DNA from: JAWKTT01 sp041398965
GTDB taxonomy: Bacteria; Planctomycetota; Planctomycetia; Planctomycetales; Planctomycetaceae
Reading direction: 5' to 3'
DNA length: 64,000 nucleotides
Assembly (NCBI GenBank): GCA_041398965.1
Contig: JAWKTT010000005.1
Span: forward strand, 124,001 to 188,000
Shown one piece after another: positions 62,291-64,000 of the stretch. Both the position numbers and the translations under genes were made by a program. The notes below the pieces were generated by a model that was given only the letters and a program-made list of their open reading frames with translations, did no database searches and had not been told where the DNA came from. The stretch's first letter is position 1, and the number at the start of each line of letters is the position of its first letter.

Positions 62291-64000
62291 ATGTATCACG
62301 CCTTGGGACAAGGCATCAGCCGGTATGCAATACTGACGGTCGTTCTTTGGATCGCACTGTTCGGGCTGACGCGCGCCCTTGCGCCTGATTGGTCGTCCGT
62401 GGCGGCGAATGGCGAGTTTGCTTTTCTTCCGGACGATGCCCCCAGCGTCCTCGCTCAAGAAACGTATCGCCGCGCTTTTTTGAACGAGTTGTCCTCGGAG
62501 TCGCGGTCGCAGGGGGCAGGCTCGGGGGCCTTCTGGTCGCTGGTGCAGGACCCACTCGGCAGCAATATCGTCTTGGTGGTACGTCGTGAGGACCGCGCCG
62601 ATGGATTGCAGCCAGCTGACTACGATTTCGTCCGGAATCATCTGCTCAAACAACTTGCGGAAATCCAGCGGACCACGCCAAAGTCGTCGGAAGTGATGCG
62701 GAAGGACTGGTCGGAACAGGTCCCGGCGAATGAGCAAATCATTCGAGCAACGATGAGTTTTACCGACGAAAGCGTCGGTCCGTTATTGGTCAGCGAAGAT
62801 GGACATGCCGGTCTTGTCTTGATCACGCTGCAGACTGAATTCCTCGACATGAGCAACCGAGTTGTCGCCCAACGCATCGAAGAGATGCTGGCAGACCCCG
62901 GTTTTCGGCGGGAGATGATGCAGGGGCTCGACATCAAACCGAGCGGGTCTGCGATCGTCGGTCGAGACATGCTTCAAGCGGAGCGAACTTCCGCGAGTCG
63001 GACAGAGAGTTCGACAATCGTGCTCGTCGTCGTGCTCTTGCTGTTCTTATATCGTGCTCCGATCCTCGCACTTATCCCACTCATCACCGTGGGGATGGCT
63101 GTATCGGTGACCAAAGGGGTCTTGGCGATCCTCTCCAGTTGGGGCTGGGTCTCGGTGTTCAATGGACTCGAGACGTATGTGACTGTCGTCGTGTACGGAG
63201 CGGGAGTGGATTACTGCCTGTTTCTCATCGCGAGATATAAGGAAGAACTCGATCATGGTCACAGCTTCCATGAGGCAATAGCCGCTGCGGTGGGACGCGT
63301 CGGTTCCGCCCTGGCAACCAGTGCCGGGACTAGTATTGTTGGCATTGGCATGATGATGTTTGCCGAGTTTGGCAAGTTTCGACAGGCAGGACTGGCGATC
63401 TCGCTGGGATTGGCGATCGTCCTGCTGGCGTCCATCACATTGACCCCCGCGTTTCTGGTGCTGTTTCGACGTGTCGCGTTCTGGCCGGACATGCGATCCG
63501 AACAAATCGCCGTCGATTCGGGATGGATGCCGACACTCAGCCTGACCGCTCTCCTTGACGAAAGCCAACTACTGCGTCGTGGCTGGGAATGGATCGGGCG
63601 GCAGCTGTTACGTCAGCCCGGACGCATCTTTTTAGTCGTTTTCGCCTGCTGTCTCCCCTTTGCGATCATGGGGTATCATGCTCAGGATAAACTGAGTTAC
63701 GGTCTTTTGAGCGACCTTCCCCAGCAAGACCCCAGCGTGGTCGGGGCGAAGGCGGTTCAGACGAATTTTCCTGCCGGAGTGACCGGCGTCATTACAGTGC
63801 TAATCCGCTATCCCGACATCAAACCAGATGATCCAGCCGCTCACGTTGGTCGCGAGATCACGGAGAAGGTCGCCAACCATCTTCTCGAAAACGCCGAGAG
63901 ACTCGGCGTCGATTACGTCCGTTGCGAACGATATCCCATGGGGACATCGAAGCAGGGACGCGATCGTTTCCGGTCGCTGTCGGCCCGGGAAGTGCGCATC
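62291..64000 (+). CDS. MMPL/RND-superfamily transporter, N-terminal part (cut by window edge)
   Basis: From ATG 62291 (MYHALGQGISRYAILTVV) the frame is open to the window end, 570 codons. Helix 1 is followed by a large extracytoplasmic domain (about residues 40-235). The first helix bundle includes STIVLVVVLLLFLYRAPILA, the family motif GVDYCLFLIARYKEEL and SALATSAGTSIVGIGMMMFA. After a cytoplasmic linker, the next half begins with helix GRIFLVVFACCLPFAIM and its domain. These match MmpL/YdgH-type lipid or hydrophobic-compound exporters rather than tripartite drug pumps. The second half lies outside the window, so completeness cannot be judged. Confidence 0.85.
   Translation, partial: MYHALGQGISRYAILTVVLWIALFGLTRALAPDWSSVAANGEFAFLPDDAPSVLAQETYRRAFLNELSSESRSQGAGSGAFWSLVQDPLGSNIVLVVRREDRADGLQPADYDFVRNHLLKQLAEIQRTTPKSSEVMRKDWSEQVPANEQIIRATMSFTDESVGPLLVSEDGHAGLVLITLQTEFLDMSNRVVAQRIEEMLADPGFRREMMQGLDIKPSGSAIVGRDMLQAERTSASRTESSTIVLVVVLLLFLYRAPILALIPLITVGMAVSVTKGVLAILSSWGWVSVFNGLETYVTVVVYGAGVDYCLFLIARYKEELDHGHSFHEAIAAAVGRVGSALATSAGTSIVGIGMMMFAEFGKFRQAGLAISLGLAIVLLASITLTPAFLVLFRRVAFWPDMRSEQIAVDSGWMPTLSLTALLDESQLLRRGWEWIGRQLLRQPGRIFLVVFACCLPFAIMGYHAQDKLSYGLLSDLPQQDPSVVGAKAVQTNFPAGVTGVITVLIRYPDIKPDDPAAHVGREITEKVANHLLENAERLGVDYVRCERYPMGTSKQGRDRFRSLSAREVRI

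Noticed and set aside
1..64000. tRNA, rRNA, riboswitch or CRISPR genes
   Set aside because: No TPsiC-arm-like GGTTCGAATCC box with paired arms, no conserved rRNA stretch and no spaced direct repeats were found by eye; a covariance-model scan would be needed to exclude diverged RNAs.

Overview
The window looks like chromosomal DNA of a planctomycete (order Planctomycetales inferred). Evidence is the combination of two DUF1549/DUF1553 cytochrome-type proteins, a DUF1501 protein, a PPC-domain secreted protein, a cysteine-rich YTV cell-wall protein, two Gfo/Idh/MocA oxidoreductases (one with a Tat leader), a TatC with a very large first periplasmic loop, and a homologue of formaldehyde-activating enzyme. 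No rRNA, tRNA, CRISPR array, prophage or intact insertion sequence was seen.

Layout. 1-7.0 kb (minus): a BatA-type VWA protein cut by the window edge, a large PPC protein with two inserted coiled coils, and a DUF1549/DUF1553 gene broken by several one-base indels. 7.3-15.6 kb: an Rrf2 regulator, a Gfo/Idh/MocA oxidoreductase, purA, a CysQ/inositol-phosphatase-like gene, a small secreted protein, and a PadR regulator with a membrane protein. 15.8-28.5 kb: a GT-C type membrane protein, a TPR protein divergent from the YTV gene, a decayed GxxExxY gene, a Tat-exported oxidoreductase, a beta-propeller/cytochrome c protein, and an HlyD-like adaptor followed by a prenyltransferase-repeat protein. 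28.5-38.1 kb: a Ski2-like helicase with a double frameshift, argH, small secreted or membrane proteins, a second prenyltransferase-repeat protein and typA. 38.6-42.5 kb: an intact DUF1549/DUF1553 plus DUF1501 pair.

42.7-46.7 kb (minus): five tandem paralogues of 192 to 263 residues. They share an N-terminal FEQLESRLLLTATA-like motif and a solenoid of about 22-residue repeats with G-x-G-x-D turns. This is the most distinctive region and the best candidate for something undescribed.

47.1-56.6 kb (minus): an ecotin-like protease inhibitor without the usual disulfide, hemA, a thioredoxin-like gene, priA, tatC, a small inverted-repeat element, then an acyltransferase-3 gene overlapping a GNAT/CelD-type gene. 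57-64 kb: a DUF374 acyltransferase, an esterase, a two-TM membrane protein, purN, a Fae-like gene and an MMPL/RND transporter that runs off the end.

Most genes are ordinary housekeeping or planctomycete cell-envelope genes. Starts were chosen by ribosome-binding sites and family length, so many differ from the longest open frame. All family assignments come from reading motifs by eye; no database search was run.
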